From Coffea arabica (Eukaryota; Streptophyta; Magnoliopsida; Gentianales; Rubiaceae): DNA of 64,000 nucleotides. This document shows, piece by piece, positions 11,067-22,870 of this stretch (its first letter is position 1; each line of letters opens with the position of its first letter). Where the stretch lies: assembly GCF_036785885.1 (NCBI RefSeq), contig NC_092323.1, positions 7,634,501 through 7,698,500 on the forward strand, in the 5' to 3' direction. The position numbers were made by a program, and so were the translations under genes. The notes beneath the pieces were generated by a model. That model did no database searches and was not told the DNA's origin. It saw nothing but the letters and a program-made list of their open reading frames with translations.

Positions 11067-12342
11067 CCATCATATCTCTAATCATGGTCTGCGTGCCAAT
11101 ATTGGTACTGTGGCTCTTCTTGGACAGACTACTCATCTTCATGGGTCAAGACCATTTGATTTCCGCTGAAGCTGGCAGATATGCATTTTGGCTGATTCCT
11201 GCATTGTTTCCGTATGCCGTTCTACAAGCGCTGATTCGCTATCTGCAGACTCAAAGTCTGATCCTGCCAATGCTCTTAAGCTCAGTTGCAGCGCTATGTT
11301 TCCACTTGCCTGTTTGTTGGGCTTTCGTGTTTTACTTGAAATTTGGAAATGCTGGAGCTGCCTTGGCGCTTGGCTTATCCTATTGGTTTAATGTGGCATT
11401 GCTTGTTTTATATGTGAAGTATTCTGCAGCCTGTGGAAAAACCCGCATCTCTTTTTCAAAGAGATGCTTTCGCAAGTATGGGGGAGTTCTTCAAATTCGC
11501 TGTCCCTTCCGCGGTCATGGTGTGGTAATTTCTGTCGTTATTCTTCTCTTGAACAGAATTTACTCCCTGATTTTATATTATCTTTGATGGATAATAGTTC
11601 TAATATGATTATTACAGTCTTGAATGGTGGACATTTGAAATAGTGATTTTACTTTCTGGACTTCTACCAAATCCCCAACTTGAAGCTTCCGTGCTTTCAA
11701 TATGGTATGTTCTTGATATTACTTTTATTGGGTGATCATTTTGAGGTTCAGAATTCTCAGTGCTAACGCTTAATTCTCCATTCAACAGCCTCTTGATTGC
11801 TTCATTGCATTACTTCGTACCATACTCTATTGGTGCTGCTGCAAGGTTTGCTCTGATTCTCTCTACCTTTAACTTTAGATCTGTCTAGAGATCGAGTGAT
11901 TGCATTCAGGAGAAGAATATTGGCAACTCTTTTTGCAGCACTCGAGTTTCAAATGAACTGGGAGCTGGGAATCCAGAGGCAGCTCGAGTTGTTGTCTGGA
12001 CAGTGATTTTTCTTTCGCTAGCAGAAGTGATCGTTGCCGCAACAACTCTCCTCTGCTGCCGTGGTTTTCTGGGATATGCATTCAGTGATGAGAAGGAAGT
12101 AGTGGATTATCTCAAAGAAGTGACTCCACGGGTATGCCTTTTGGTTGTAATGGATGGCATTCAAGCAGTACTTTCTGGTTTGTGTCGCCTGGTTTCTTTA
12201 CGTTAATGTTGTTTGATCGGTATTCAGTAATCAAGCCTACAAGTTAACTAGGTTCTGGTTTGACTCAGGAGTTGCAAGAGGAGGTGGGTGGCAGCATATA
12301 GGGGCATACGTCAATCTTGGGGTATATTATCTGGTTGGGACC

Positions 12343-13487
12343 ATGGTTCGCGGCCGCGGGTCGCGGTCGCGGTTGTTCCACATCCGTCACAGCATATCGA
12401 TTAAATATCGGGTGATACGCGAGTTAAAGTATATAAAACTTTCAAAAATTCTAAAAAAATTTATTAAAAATAAAAAATAATATAAGCAATACAACTATCA
12501 AATTAAATTTGATAAAAAACCTAAGTTAACATAGATACCATGTAAGTCTTAAAAAAAAATGACGTAGTTCTAATTAATAAACAAAAGATGTTGAAAAAAA
12601 TCCAGTTCATTTGTTGTTAACTAATCCAATTTAATATTTGTTGGAGTATTCTAATCTTGTTCCTTTGGTGTTAGGGTGGTTGAAATGTTGAATGAATGGA
12701 AACGTGAATGCATTCAAAAAACAGAGGAATGAAGTTTTAGGTATCCCCGTTTGACCAAGAAATGTTTGTTCAGGTTAGAGAGAAAGTTGGAAAGGACGTG
12801 AGATAGAATCTGGTGGCCTTTGAGCTGTAATTTAGCTGTAATATTTTCTTTTTCTTTTTTTTTTGTTGGGTGTTTATCTCTCTCTCTCTCCTCACTCCAT
12901 TCTATCCCCTCACATTCCCACGTACACAACCCACACCGCCTCCCATAATCCCTAGAAAACGTTTCCATTCCACCGCCTTCCCCACTTTATTTTTCTATCT
13001 CTCTCTTCTCAAGCTCCACCACCATTACCAGTTTACCACCACCCACAAAAATCTCCAAAACCCCGAATCCCACAAAATTTTTACAGATTCATCTTACTTC
13101 CAAATTTGCTCCAATTCTTCTTGTTGTACTCCCGATCTGAAGATTATGATCAATCCCAACGAAATTACGAGTCTTACAATCACAACCCTCAAGAAACCTC
13201 AACTAATTATGATGGGTTGCACTAGCAGAGGATGGCAACCGGTGGGAGAAAGAAGAAATCATGTGGGTGATTTTGTTGTCTGACTCGCGAGTTGACTCGG
13301 CCAAATTCGGTAAGTTTTACTGATTTCTTATTGAGTTGAGTTGATTCGGTAAATATCGACCGAGTCAATCCGAGTCAACTCGGATTCCGGTGAAACGGCA
13401 ATGCGGGTGTCGGTATCGTACCGGTGAGTCCCGTTCCGGTTATGACTCGGCCGAGTCAACTCGGACTCGGCCGATTTGGCGAACCAT
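12343..13487. mobile_element. Mutator-like (MULE) insertion in the MATE gene
   Basis: A 1,145-bp insert with short terminal inverted repeats ATGGTTCGC...GCGAACCAT, flanked by the exact 10-bp duplication GGTTGGGACC (12333-12342 and 13488-13497). Excising it rejoins MATE codons for VGT and PVAGV. The long target duplication fits the Mutator superfamily (usually 9-11 bp). The ends are GC-rich and the last 200 bp repeat GACTCGG/CCGAGTC motifs. No transposase frame is visible, so it is non-autonomous. The interior (12870-13260) has a CT-rich leader followed by a Tyr/Asn/Gln-rich frame (EDYDQSQRNYESYNHN), which may be a captured host gene start. Confidence 0.8.
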
Positions 13488-13798
13488 GGTTGGGACCCCT
13501 GTGGCCGGAGTGCTGGGGTTTGTCCTGCATTTGAAAGGGATTGGCCTCTGGATTGGACTGAATGTTGGATCAGTTCTGCAATCTTCTCTGCTTTCCCTCA
13601 TAACAAGCTCCACAAACTGGGAAAAAGAGGTTGACAATACGCTAAATGCTTCTACATTAGCTTCACTTTTTTCACAGAAATCGTCTGCAAATAGCCATTC
13701 ACCTTTAAACAATGACGTTAATTTTCTTCTGGATCAAATTGCAGGCAATAATGGCTCGCCGAAGAATACTCGATGGAGGGATTCCGGCTAATGAGTGA

Positions 13799-14521
13799 AC
13801 GCAATACCTCATTTGCATTGGTCTTATCAGATATGAGTTCGACAAAGTTCTCCTCTGATTTTGGTAATACTCCATGGGTTTGGGTGCAGCCGGGAAACTT
13901 TTAAAGAGGAGTTCATGCGTTAATTCCTCCTCTCACTCTCAGGCATCTTTTAAGATTTTCTTTCTGTTTGGTAATGCCTTATATTTATTAAATTTTACTA
14001 CAAAATTTCCAGCGGTTGTCATAGCCGCCTTTGAACTCCGTAACCAAGAGCTGCGCTGGCTGTCCCCAACGCCACCACGTGGTTCATGGGATCATCAAGA
14101 AAATGCCACGTTGTTACAAAACTTTTGATAAACCAATAAAAACTTTATAGTCCCTCTCCTACCGAAAAAAAGTAATAATAAAGGCAGGGCCAAAATTTGG
14201 CAAAAGGCGACCATAGAGAAAGATGGACTTATTGGACAACGTACTAGAAACATATTTCATCAGGAATAGTAATATTACATGCTCATCAGGAGGAAAAAAA
14301 AAAAAAGAGTAATAAATCTAAAAGCTAAAACCCTATATATTATTGTATCTTCTTTCTTCCGAGACAAATTATTCGGGATGTACCACAAACACACAAATAC
14401 GTAGAAATTGCTGTCCGCAAGATGTGAGGAAATACGATAACCTGAATATTTTTGTTCACTCATAGTTTACACATGACATGTCCCGTGCCACGCGTACGTA
14501 TAGCATGCAAGTAAACAGCTT
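13799..14521. other. MATE 3' region and spacer
   Basis: Sequence after the MATE stop codon holds its likely 3' UTR and then spacer up to the convergent proline-rich gene. No further coding frame, RNA gene or clear repeat was recognised. Confidence 0.4.
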
Positions 14522-14830
14522 CTAGTATGGCGGCGGCGGTGGTCTAGGGCCAGGTCCTGGTGGTGGTGGTGGTCCACGATCATAATAATATGGCGGAGGT
14601 GGACCAGCTGGCCCAGGACCGGGAGGGGGCGGTGCGTAAGGTGGACGAGGTGGTCCAGGAGGAGGTGGTGGCCCAGGAGGGTAAGGAGGAGGAGCATAAT
14701 AATACACCGGTGGTGGAGGTGATGGCGGTGGTGGTGGTGGGGCATAAGGACCTTGCGGCGGCATGGGAGGCGGCGGTGCAAAAGGATTCTCTGGAGGTGG
14801 TGGTGGAGGAGGATGTCTCGGAAACTCCAT
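14522..14830 (-). CDS. small proline-rich protein
   Basis: A single-exon frame of 102 residues beginning MEFPRHPPPPPPPENPF and made almost wholly of Pro with Tyr, Gly and Ala (blocks such as PPPPVYYYAPPPYPPGP and a final PRPPPPPY). An in-frame ATG lies further upstream (14881), but the downstream start sits where the proline-rich composition begins. No signal peptide or Cys motif is visible, so it is not a classical extensin or hybrid proline-rich protein, although the YYY motifs resemble cell-wall proteins. A TATA-like element about 125 bp upstream and a CT-rich leader support expression. Low complexity makes homology weak evidence; it could be a spurious repeat frame. Confidence 0.55.
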   Translation of the reverse strand: MEFPRHPPPPPPPENPFAPPPPMPPQGPYAPPPPPPSPPPPVYYYAPPPYPPGPPPPPGPPRPPYAPPPPGPGPAGPPPPYYYDRGPPPPPGPGPRPPPPPY

Positions 14831-14950
14831 TTGTTTTTCTAGCAAGCTAGAGAATGTATCAGAGAGGCAGAGTTTCAGCAAGCGAGGTTACCAGAAAATA
14901 AGCTGGTGAAAAATGAGCGGATTAATCAAGGATGAGGAGAAGCTTGAGAT

Positions 14951-14961
14951 GATTTTATACT
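14951..14961 (-). promoter_or_regulatory. candidate TATA box for the proline-rich gene
   Basis: AGTATAAAATC on the minus strand, followed toward the gene by a CT-rich leader of about 100 bp. Confidence 0.45.
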
Positions 14962-14962
14962 A

Positions 14963-16517
14963 TGTTCGAGATTAGAATGAAGAAGTTTCTGGGCTTTTAT
15001 CTATCTACCCATCTACAACTACACATCATTGACTGGTAGTTTCGACAACTGGTGGTTGAAACTTGAATGTTGAAACCAGCCAGGTTAAATACCTACACCA
15101 CTAAATCATCTTTTTCTCTTAAAAGTTAAAACAAAAAAGATTACTAATTTATTCAAGGTTTTTTGCTTCAAATCTCTGCGGACGAGTCTAGTTCTTTCCA
15201 TGACTTGGAGATTTTTATTTCTGATTAGGATTATACAAACCAAGTGGTCCCGTTCGTTAGTATGTTTTGTGAGGTCTAAAACTTAGCAACTGTCTTTGGA
15301 ATGCTACCACTTCTACCAATCAATTATTTGTTGAGAGTCCGAGTCTGGTGGAATTCGTCGTTCTGGCTAAAGAACCATATAATAAATTTGAGTTCGTCCT
15401 CGGTGATCATGCCTTTGAGGGTTTTTTTTCGTTTGTTGTTTTTTAATGTTTTGGGTGTATTAGTTCCTTTTTTTGTGAAGTTTTCTAGCATCCTCCGTTC
15501 GATTCCGTATTAAAATTTCAGGCAGCGTTTTACGAAGAAACGGCACATGCATTATTGACTACTCGTGCTTAAGGCACACTCGACGTGTGTGTAAATATTT
15601 TTTAAAAAAAATTAAGATATTTGTTAAAATTATTTTTTATGAGATTTGATTTTATATTTTTATAATACAAATAGGCATTTACATAAATAAAATGTACAAA
15701 TAGACTATTATTTGGCAGTAAGTAGTTATATATATATATAAAAAAAGAGACAGAAGTAGATATAATTTGGATAGACTAGTGTTATTTGAAATATTATTTG
15801 GAATAATTACTGTAGCACTTTTTGTGATGTGATGTATGTGAGATAAAAAGTTGGTTGGAAATATAAAAAGGTGAGTTGGAAAATGTGTTTATGATGCAAG
15901 CAAAATATTATTTGGAATAATATGTGTATCCAAACAATGAATTTTTATACTTCAAGGGTAATATAAGAAGATCATAAAATGACAATTTTGTATCTACACC
16001 AAAAGGCTCCCTATCCCTTTATATATGATATATAGATAGAGATAAGGATAAATTTGAAAATGTACAAATTAAGTTAACACCAAGTTGGTGTAAATTATCT
16101 TTACACGGGCTTTATTATTGTAAAGATAATGTTAAAGCTTGCAATTTTACTTGTCTAGATGCTCTCTCTCTTTTTCAAAAGCAAGAACTGAAAGATCATG
16201 GTATTATTGGAATAACTAGTGGCAAGATTTTTAACAACTTCGCATCCCTAAACCTTATAGTATATTTATTCTTTCTCTTATCACGACTCATTTGCATGCG
16301 GTATTCAGTAAATACGTGTAAGTCATATATACAATGCGCTCACAATTGCTCCCAAATTAAATCTGGGTGCCACAAAAAGTTTATCAATAAGGGCACAAGC
16401 AACGTTAAACGGTTAAAGCCCGCAGGTACAACAACAGGAATCGTGGCCGGCCGATAGTTCACACTTCACATGACTTGGGTTGATGAGGACGTTTACGATG
16501 TGGAACTTGCCTATCTT
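14963..16517. other. AT-rich spacer with one MITE-like repeat
   Basis: No gene seen. It contains an AT microsatellite near 15729-15741 and the repeat at 15765-15935, listed separately. The first few hundred bases are likely promoter of the minus-strand proline-rich gene. Confidence 0.4.
15765..15935 (+). repeat. MITE-like repeat, TTTGGATAG...TATCCAAAC family
   Basis: About 170 bp with imperfect inverted ends (TTTGGATAG and TATCCAAAC) and the core TATTTGGAATAATTACTGTAG followed by GATGTGATGTATGTGAGATA. Near-identical cores recur at 58882-59040, and diverged or inverted copies occur at 55968-56345 and 58577-58695. It appears to be a local MITE family. Confidence 0.65.
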
Positions 16518-16526
16518 AATTAAATT

Positions 16527-16976
16527 GGGTAAGATATCAAAAAACTCCCTATGATTTGATAAATATTCAATTTAATTTCCTCTGGTTTGAAAATCTACAT
16601 TATAATTCTCTATGGTTTTGACTAAATTGAAAATTAGATAGAAAGCATCAAATCTAACGGTTGTGTGTGAAATGTCAATATTACCCCTACTATACATGAG
16701 ATGTTTCCATTCAATTTTCAATTTAATCGAAACCGTAGGGAGTCATAGTGTAATTTTTCAAACTAGAGAGAGTTAAATTAAACATTCAACAAACCATAAA
16801 GAATTCATTTATATAAGGGCAATATTGACGTTTCGCGTATAACCGTTAGATTGGATACTTTCCGTCCAATTTTCAATGTAGTTAAAACCACAGGGAGTTA
16901 TAGTGTAGATTTTTAAATAAGAGAGAGTTAAATTGAACATTTAGCAAATCACAAGAAATTTTTGGGTATTTTACCC
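16527..16976. mobile_element. Mutator-type MITE with long inverted repeats and perfect 9-bp target duplication
   Basis: 450 bp starting GGGTAAGATATC and ending TATTTTACCC, flanked by exact AATTAAATT copies (16518-16526 and 16977-16985). The inverted repeats extend roughly 150 bp (left CCTCTGGTTTGAAAATCTAC versus the complement of the right end). A further inverted copy of the terminal segment lies at about 16708-16815, so the right arm is partly duplicated. No coding capacity. Confidence 0.8.
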
Positions 16977-17180
16977 AATTAAATTTTACTAGAATTCACA
17001 AGTGCACACTCAAAGTTTGTTCTACTTCTACGGTTATATATATATATATATATATATTCGCCAAAGACAGGTGTGCAGCATATGCTTCTGTAAAATCACC
17101 ACTCAAAGATACCGGAAACAATCTACACACCCTGCTACAACGCTTTACTGAATACTAGCAATATTCCTTATATTATTTAG

Positions 17181-17931
17181 GGGGATAATATCATAAACGT
17201 CTCCTGAGGTTCCTCTTAATATCACTTAACAACCCTAAGGTTTTAAAAAAATCACTTACCTTCCTTACTTTTGCTGTTTGTGTAACAAAAATGCTGCACT
17301 TTTGTTCATTTTGCTGAATAAAATACCCCTAAATCACTTTATTTACTTTAAGAAAAATTACCACCTAAAAATTAATCTCTAGTAGCACCGTCATATTAGA
17401 AAGCTATAATTTGGAAAAAAAAATATAAATTTAGAAAACAAAAAATATATTTGTAAAGACATGCACTAGCACCAAGTCAAATCTATATGTTTAAAATCGA
17501 TTTCTTATGAATCTTATTTTTTTTTTCCAACCTCTTCCCAACTCGTGGGCCAAATCTTTAAATTGTACTAAATCATTATAAAAATTAATTCAAAATAAAC
17601 AAAGAAACCATATGCCACTCTATCAAAATCACAAAAGGAAAAAGATAAACAAAAATCAATTTACTATAATTTATAAATAAAAAATCGCATAGTTATCCAA
17701 AAAAAAAGTAAGAGAGAATGTTGGAAAAAAAGGAAAACGAAGAAATTGACATTTGTTCTTTTTCTTTAATTTTTTTAACTCTATTTATTTGATATGTGAA
17801 TTAGATATTAAGTGAGGATTAATATATTCATTTTGCAATTTCTAGGAGGAGGTAAGTGATATTTTTAGAATTTTAGAAATGCTAAGTAATATTAAGAGAA
17901 ACCTCAGGAGAGGTTTATGATATATTATCCC
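17181..17931. mobile_element. Mutator-type MITE, GGGATAATAT ends
   Basis: About 750 bp with inverted repeats of roughly 85 bp: GGGGATAATATCATAAACG at the left and the complement of CGAGAG-type AACCTCAGGAGAGGTTTATG at the right. Flanks ATTATTTAG (17172-17180) and ATTATTTAA (17932-17940) match at 8 of 9 bases as a target duplication. AT-rich interior without a frame. Related termini occur near 55864, 56617 and 57400. Confidence 0.75.
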
Positions 17932-17940
17932 ATTATTTAA

Positions 17941-19010
17941 TGTACTCTTCCCACTTATCCATTTGCAATTTCCTTATTTCTTTTCGACTTTCCATTTTTT
18001 CTCAAAAAGGATAGTCTTAAGATAATTAGTTTAACTTTGAAATCGTCTAATTAATCCGGTTATTGGAATCAATTAATGAAGGGCAAACTGATTAATTCTC
18101 TTGTCAAATGAAGTACAAATCTCATCCATGGGCAACCAAACAACTGTAGTTTAGTCATCATCTACTGAGTTCATTCTTAATCTCATGCAAGAAGATGAGA
18201 ATTTTCTGGTTTGTGATAATTAAGGTCGAATACATGCTGGCGTAACCCACTATGAAGCTCAGAAAGCTGCATAGTGCATCCTTTCAACGCATATACACAT
18301 AGCTCCCAGCTAATTACTAGCTAACCCTTTCTTGATTGCAATGTTTAAGTTTAAGAACAAACCCTATCTGATCATAAAACAACCAAAGAGGGATTCCAGC
18401 AACTCACCTTGGCCACCTTAATTTGCTGCAGTTTCATATTCCACGAGGGAAGAAGCGCCGAAAGTCGGTTTCACTTGTTTAAAATACAAATAATACTAAC
18501 AATAATAGTAACAATAATAATGAAATTGACTTTCATTTGTATTCCTACCCGAGAAAAAAAATTCAGAAATGAAATAGGTGGGGCGAAATATTGAAATTCA
18601 GTTGAAATGGTCGTATTTAGCATGCCTTCATAGAAACATGATGTAACAGTACTAGAAAATGCCAAAAAAGTGGAGAGTCTAGTTCAGATTCAGGACTTAA
18701 ACCGGTAACTGAAGCTGTAACAAGAATACAAGAAACTGATGCATATATATATATATGATCAAGGAAAGAAAACGACCAAAATAGCAAGTGCTAATTATTT
18801 CACCAATTCACCAGTACTGACAAGAGCAGCTAAACTACATATGACGCTGAGGGGATTAAGAGGAAACAATAGAAGGGAGTTGAGGCATGCTTGTCTCCCA
18901 AATTCTACCTTCTTTGACCTGAATATAGATGTAGATATTAACAGCTATACGAATCAGTACTATAAGAGTATATTATATATATAGATTTAGATGCATTATG
19001 GAGTCAAGGG
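17941..19010. other. spacer without recognised gene
   Basis: AT-rich sequence with only short chance frames. No transposon ends were recognised. The right edge is the 3' side of the minus-strand microRNA transcript. Confidence 0.4.
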
Positions 19011-19014
19011 GCCG

Positions 19015-19115
19015 AGGGTGATGACAGAAGACTAGAGAGCACAAAGGAGTGAGATGCAGTATTAATTCCCCATGCACATCATCATCTGTGCTCTCTATCT
19101 TCTGTCAACAGCTTC
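19015..19115 (-). ncRNA. MIR157: MIR156/157 microRNA precursor hairpin
   Basis: On the minus strand the 5' arm at 19108-19088 reads TTGACAGAAGA then TAGAGAGCAC, identical to the 21-nt mature miR157 of plants as I know it. The 3' arm at 19040-19020 reads GCTCTCTAGTCTTCTGTCATC minus any gap, matching the usual star strand. The arms pair along their full length with a single bulged base, around a loop of about 47 nt (19041-19087). miR156/157 guides cleavage or repression of SPL transcription-factor mRNAs and controls juvenile-to-adult phase change. A TATA box lies about 390 bp upstream, leaving a leader typical for primary microRNA transcripts. The plus strand could fold in the same way, but the mature sequence and TATA favour the minus strand. 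Confidence 0.9.
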
Positions 19116-19497
19116 ACCACTCACTGCCTCCTCCTTATACACAGATCTCAGGATGTCCACGATTATGATCTAGAAGTTATAGCTAGGTTTCCTAGAATCT
19201 GATTTTTTGTCACTGAAAACGACAATCATGATGAGGGCTTCTCTGAAAGGTCATTGATTTGAAGCAAATGGCTGAACAGGGCAAAAATATACAGGCGCTT
19301 TCTATCTTTCTAGGATCATTTGCAAGCTGCACTGTCACGCCAATGCCTCATGGGCTTATATGGGATTTGCCATATGAGGCAAGAAGGGCCGGCAAAGGAG
19401 GGTGAAGGCTTGAAGGCCAGGGATCTAGGACTGCTAGGATAGAATAGAGAAGAGAAGCAGTTGAGTTGGGATGAACTATAGCATCTTTACTGCCACT

Positions 19498-19509
19498 CTA
19501 TTTATAGGG
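19498..19509 (-). promoter_or_regulatory. TATA box of the MIR157 primary transcript
   Basis: CCCTATAAATAG on the minus strand. Transcription would start near 19475, about 370 nt before the mature microRNA, with a CT-rich leader (CTTCTCTTCTCTATTC) just downstream. Confidence 0.65.
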
Positions 19510-22500
19510 AAAAACTTACACACAAATTAGCGGTTGTTTCAAGTTATATTCTTGCGGTGGTCCCTTTCCAGTTTCTTTGATATGGAGATTAAAAAGGAAG
19601 AATATAAGTGTGACATCAAAGCTGGAACTGTAATCAACTTTTAGTACTAATTAAGTACCAACAGCCATTGACTAAAACATGATTAGTACTAGACGATTTT
19701 TGGATGTTGGAGTAAAGTGTTGAAGCTGAAAACGATGTGTGAAGTGATTTTATCCGTCATCCACTTGATAGATGCGGGTTAAGAAGTAAAGAACAATATG
19801 TAACACACTATTTGCATTCAAACCCACCTGTCAGACAAAGATATTATCATTCTAGTGGTTTGATTTTAGAATAAGAATTAAGAATATTTTGGCACAGACA
19901 AGATTGCATGCGCGGGGGAATCCTTTTCCTTTAAGGCTCAGCAAAGACGTGTTACGAGCAATTTCATTTCCATTTTTGGCATTCGATCCTGGATGTTTCT
20001 GTGTGCTCATCTCCTGTTAGTGTCACATACAACTTTCTAAGGAATAATACTTGCAAATTAAGGAGAACGGACGCAGCTATACTTGTCATATGTGCGATTT
20101 TGCATTTGAGAGATTTGTGGCTGATTTGGACAATTTTTTTTCTGATGCATCATACAAATAATCATTGAAACGAGATTAACTCTTCTATCTGTCGTCTCAA
20201 TAAGAATATTTGGTGCAGGTTGTTACTTCGAACAAGCAGTTTACAAAAGCTTTAATTGATAGATTCCAGAATATCAGCTCAATTAACCCCCCAAAAAAAA
20301 TTTTTTTTTTTTGTGATAAGGTATTAGGTGATGAAGTTATTATGTACCAACTTTTTTCTATCGATAGGTAGTACGGATTATTCTTGTCTAATACTTACAG
20401 AACAGAACAGGAGAAGCATTCATTCACCTTAATGATATAATTTTTTGGTAATATATTTCGGTTTCCATTTATCGTTTTTTTGATGGGTGGGATGTCTTGA
20501 ATGCATGACGTCTTATTTACAATCCCTTCCACCTTATCGCATAATCCAATCATTTCCCTTCCATTTATGCTATGTGAGAAACTAGATATCAGAATTAGTA
20601 TTTGACTATAGCTCTTATTCCAACGAAGGAGAGGGATTTAGGACTGCTCAAGTATATTAATATGTTTTTACTAAAACGTTAACTCATTGTAATGATACAG
20701 AGGTGAACAAGTTTGACTCTGGATTTAATTTAATGGAACGCATGGCAGGGTATATACGCACCTATAGGAAATAAAATATTCGTTACGCAATTTAAATCTA
20801 CCAAATGCCCCTAAATCATATGGTTTATCACTCTTTAACATTTGATGCTGAACATTTCAATCTTGACTGCTGCACAGTCAGTCTAATTACTCCAGGGAAC
20901 TAACAGCTGGTCATTTGGGTCTATTTGAATTCTTTTCATACTAATCTATGGTTCACGTGATTCATCTTAATTTTAAGGGATAACGTAACACATTTAGACA
21001 TTTTATAACTCCATTTTCAGTAGCAGCAAAAGATTTTGAGAGTCATTAACTGTCTTCTCCATGGTAAAATAAGCATTTTCGCAGGGATCTTTATCATTGT
21101 TACATGTCTCTAAATTAAAAAAGGAAGAAAATTGCAAGTTATAGGTAACCCAATCCTTGTATAAATTGAAATTTTGTATCTGGCTGTCAAGCCTCGATTG
21201 TCCAATTTTGACTCTACGGCTCTTATGACCAATATGAGATTTTATGTCAGCTGCATTAACATGCATTTATTCCTGAATAACATGAAAATATTTACTTTTT
21301 CCAAAAAATGTTCAGAATAGCTATAAACCCTAAGTGAATGTTTATCTAAACGCGACCATAGAATTTTCCTGAAAAGTTAAGGTCATCCCTCTCCATTGAC
21401 ATGATGGTACGGTTGTCAAGTTACGAGTTTTCTATTACACGCATTAATGTGTAACACTTATGTTACACACTCTCGTGCATTGACACGTGGTCATTCCAAG
21501 AATTATAAATTTAATTAATGGCATTATTGTAATAGTTTAAGGGGTACGGTTATCAATCCATTAAAGTGTGTAACATAGAAACGACACCTTAATGTGTATC
21601 AGAAGACCCATGCCTGATTGTCAGCAAATCTTCATACGTACCACTCACCGGCGAAACTAGGAGTTGAGATTTGGGGGGGCAAAATAAGTAGAGTTGTAAA
21701 CTTAAAAAGTGCTTTCTTACATTTTTATAAAAAATTTTGGAGGCAAAAGCTAATTTTTCAAAGATATCAGCAACAACATTTAATATTGTAAAAAGAGGTA
21801 AGTGGATTTCTAAAATCTTACGGGGATAAATTCCAATCTCTACAAGGTTAGCGAAGATATATAGAATTCAAATCCTTGGGTTGGCAGTTAGGGGTAGGAA
21901 AGGTTAAAAAGTAAAGGTCAAAATATGTAAATTTTTAAGGGAACATGTAAGAATTTGTAAAACCTTAGACCCCCCAAACAACGCCATGGAACTTCCGCCA
22001 GTACTGGCACTATTAATGGCTGAACGTAACATGGACATCCATATTTAACTGCACAATCAAATGGTAGCGCAAAACAACAATATTACATAGTCAACATGAA
22101 TCCTGATGAATAAAGGCTCACAATGCACATTATCAACTGGTAACTTTAGGTTTCAATTTATCTCTCTGAACTCATCGTTAATTATCATGCATATTCTGGA
22201 CTCTGGAATCTGAATGACTCATAATGTATGTGTAACGATGGTTAAATATTTCTAAAGCTTTCTCAGTGTGTGATGTCCAAATCGTGTGTTTGAGAACCCT
22301 GACCAGGGGAGCCAAAGACAATTTGCTTGGTTTGCATGTAACAGGAATAATCGTGTGCTGGAATATTTTTCTTGTGGATGCTAGTTTGTTGCTCATCTCA
22401 TTCTCGCCAAGTCCAGATAAAACGAATGAGATTTTATGGAATTGCTCCTGATATCGTCGCCAAGGCTGTGTGATATGCGTCAGAGATTAGGCAGGCATGC

Positions 22501-22870
22501 AAATTCCAATGCAAGTGGCCAAGAAGCATGGAGAATTGAAGATGGAGATAGAACAAAGAAAAATTCAATTAAAAAAAAAAAAGAGAGGCACAGATGGACT
22601 TGGAGAATCCCCCGTCACAATATTCTACTCCCTTTCCCATCTCACTATATATCGTTTTCTTTTTTGTTGTTGTTGTTGTCTCATCAAATCAAACAAATTT
22701 TAGCTAATTATAGAGGTGGTGGTCCTCCATCTTTCCACTTGTCAATGCCCCATAGATTCAGCCCTAGTCTATGTTCCAACAACTTGATACATCATTTTGC
22801 ACAGAATCCCCCTAGCCCTAATCTAATTATACTTGATGGGAAATGATAAAGAACTAGGGTTAGTCCAACG

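Larger units (their letters stand above)
719..13798 (+). pseudogene. MATE/DTX efflux transporter gene, broken by two transposon insertions
   Basis: MATE (DETOXIFICATION) proteins are 12-helix membrane antiporters that export or sequester metabolites and toxins. Exon 1 (719-958) starts MEDALLGD and runs through PMVVVTISQHFSRVASMMMV. Exon 2 resumes at 1504 with [19 protein letters not shown], the family hallmark, is cut at 1596 by an LTR retrotransposon, and continues at 11072 (ISLIMVCVPILVLW) to 11524. Later exons by splice signals: 11618-11704 ([18 protein letters not shown]), 11789-11845, 11939-12177 (STRVSNELGAGNPEAARV), 12269-12342 interrupted by a second element and continuing 13498-13629 (TNWEKE), then 13745-13798 ending in TGA. 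Together they cover a full-length transporter of roughly 480 residues. There is also a net reading-frame change between about 11455 and 11487. The splice sites are still intact, which suggests fairly recent inactivation. Family assignment is firm; the substrate is unknown. Confidence 0.9.

Noticed and set aside
14467-14850. Overlapping frames on both strands of the proline-rich gene (His- or Val-rich)
   Set aside because: They are shadows of the CCN/GGN repeats; only the Pro/Tyr frame has plausible composition and an upstream TATA box.
21650-22002. Possible MITE with GGCG...CGCC ends and GGGGGGG/CCCCCC flanks
   Set aside because: Inverted similarity is too short and no target duplication was found, so it was only mentioned in the spacer note.
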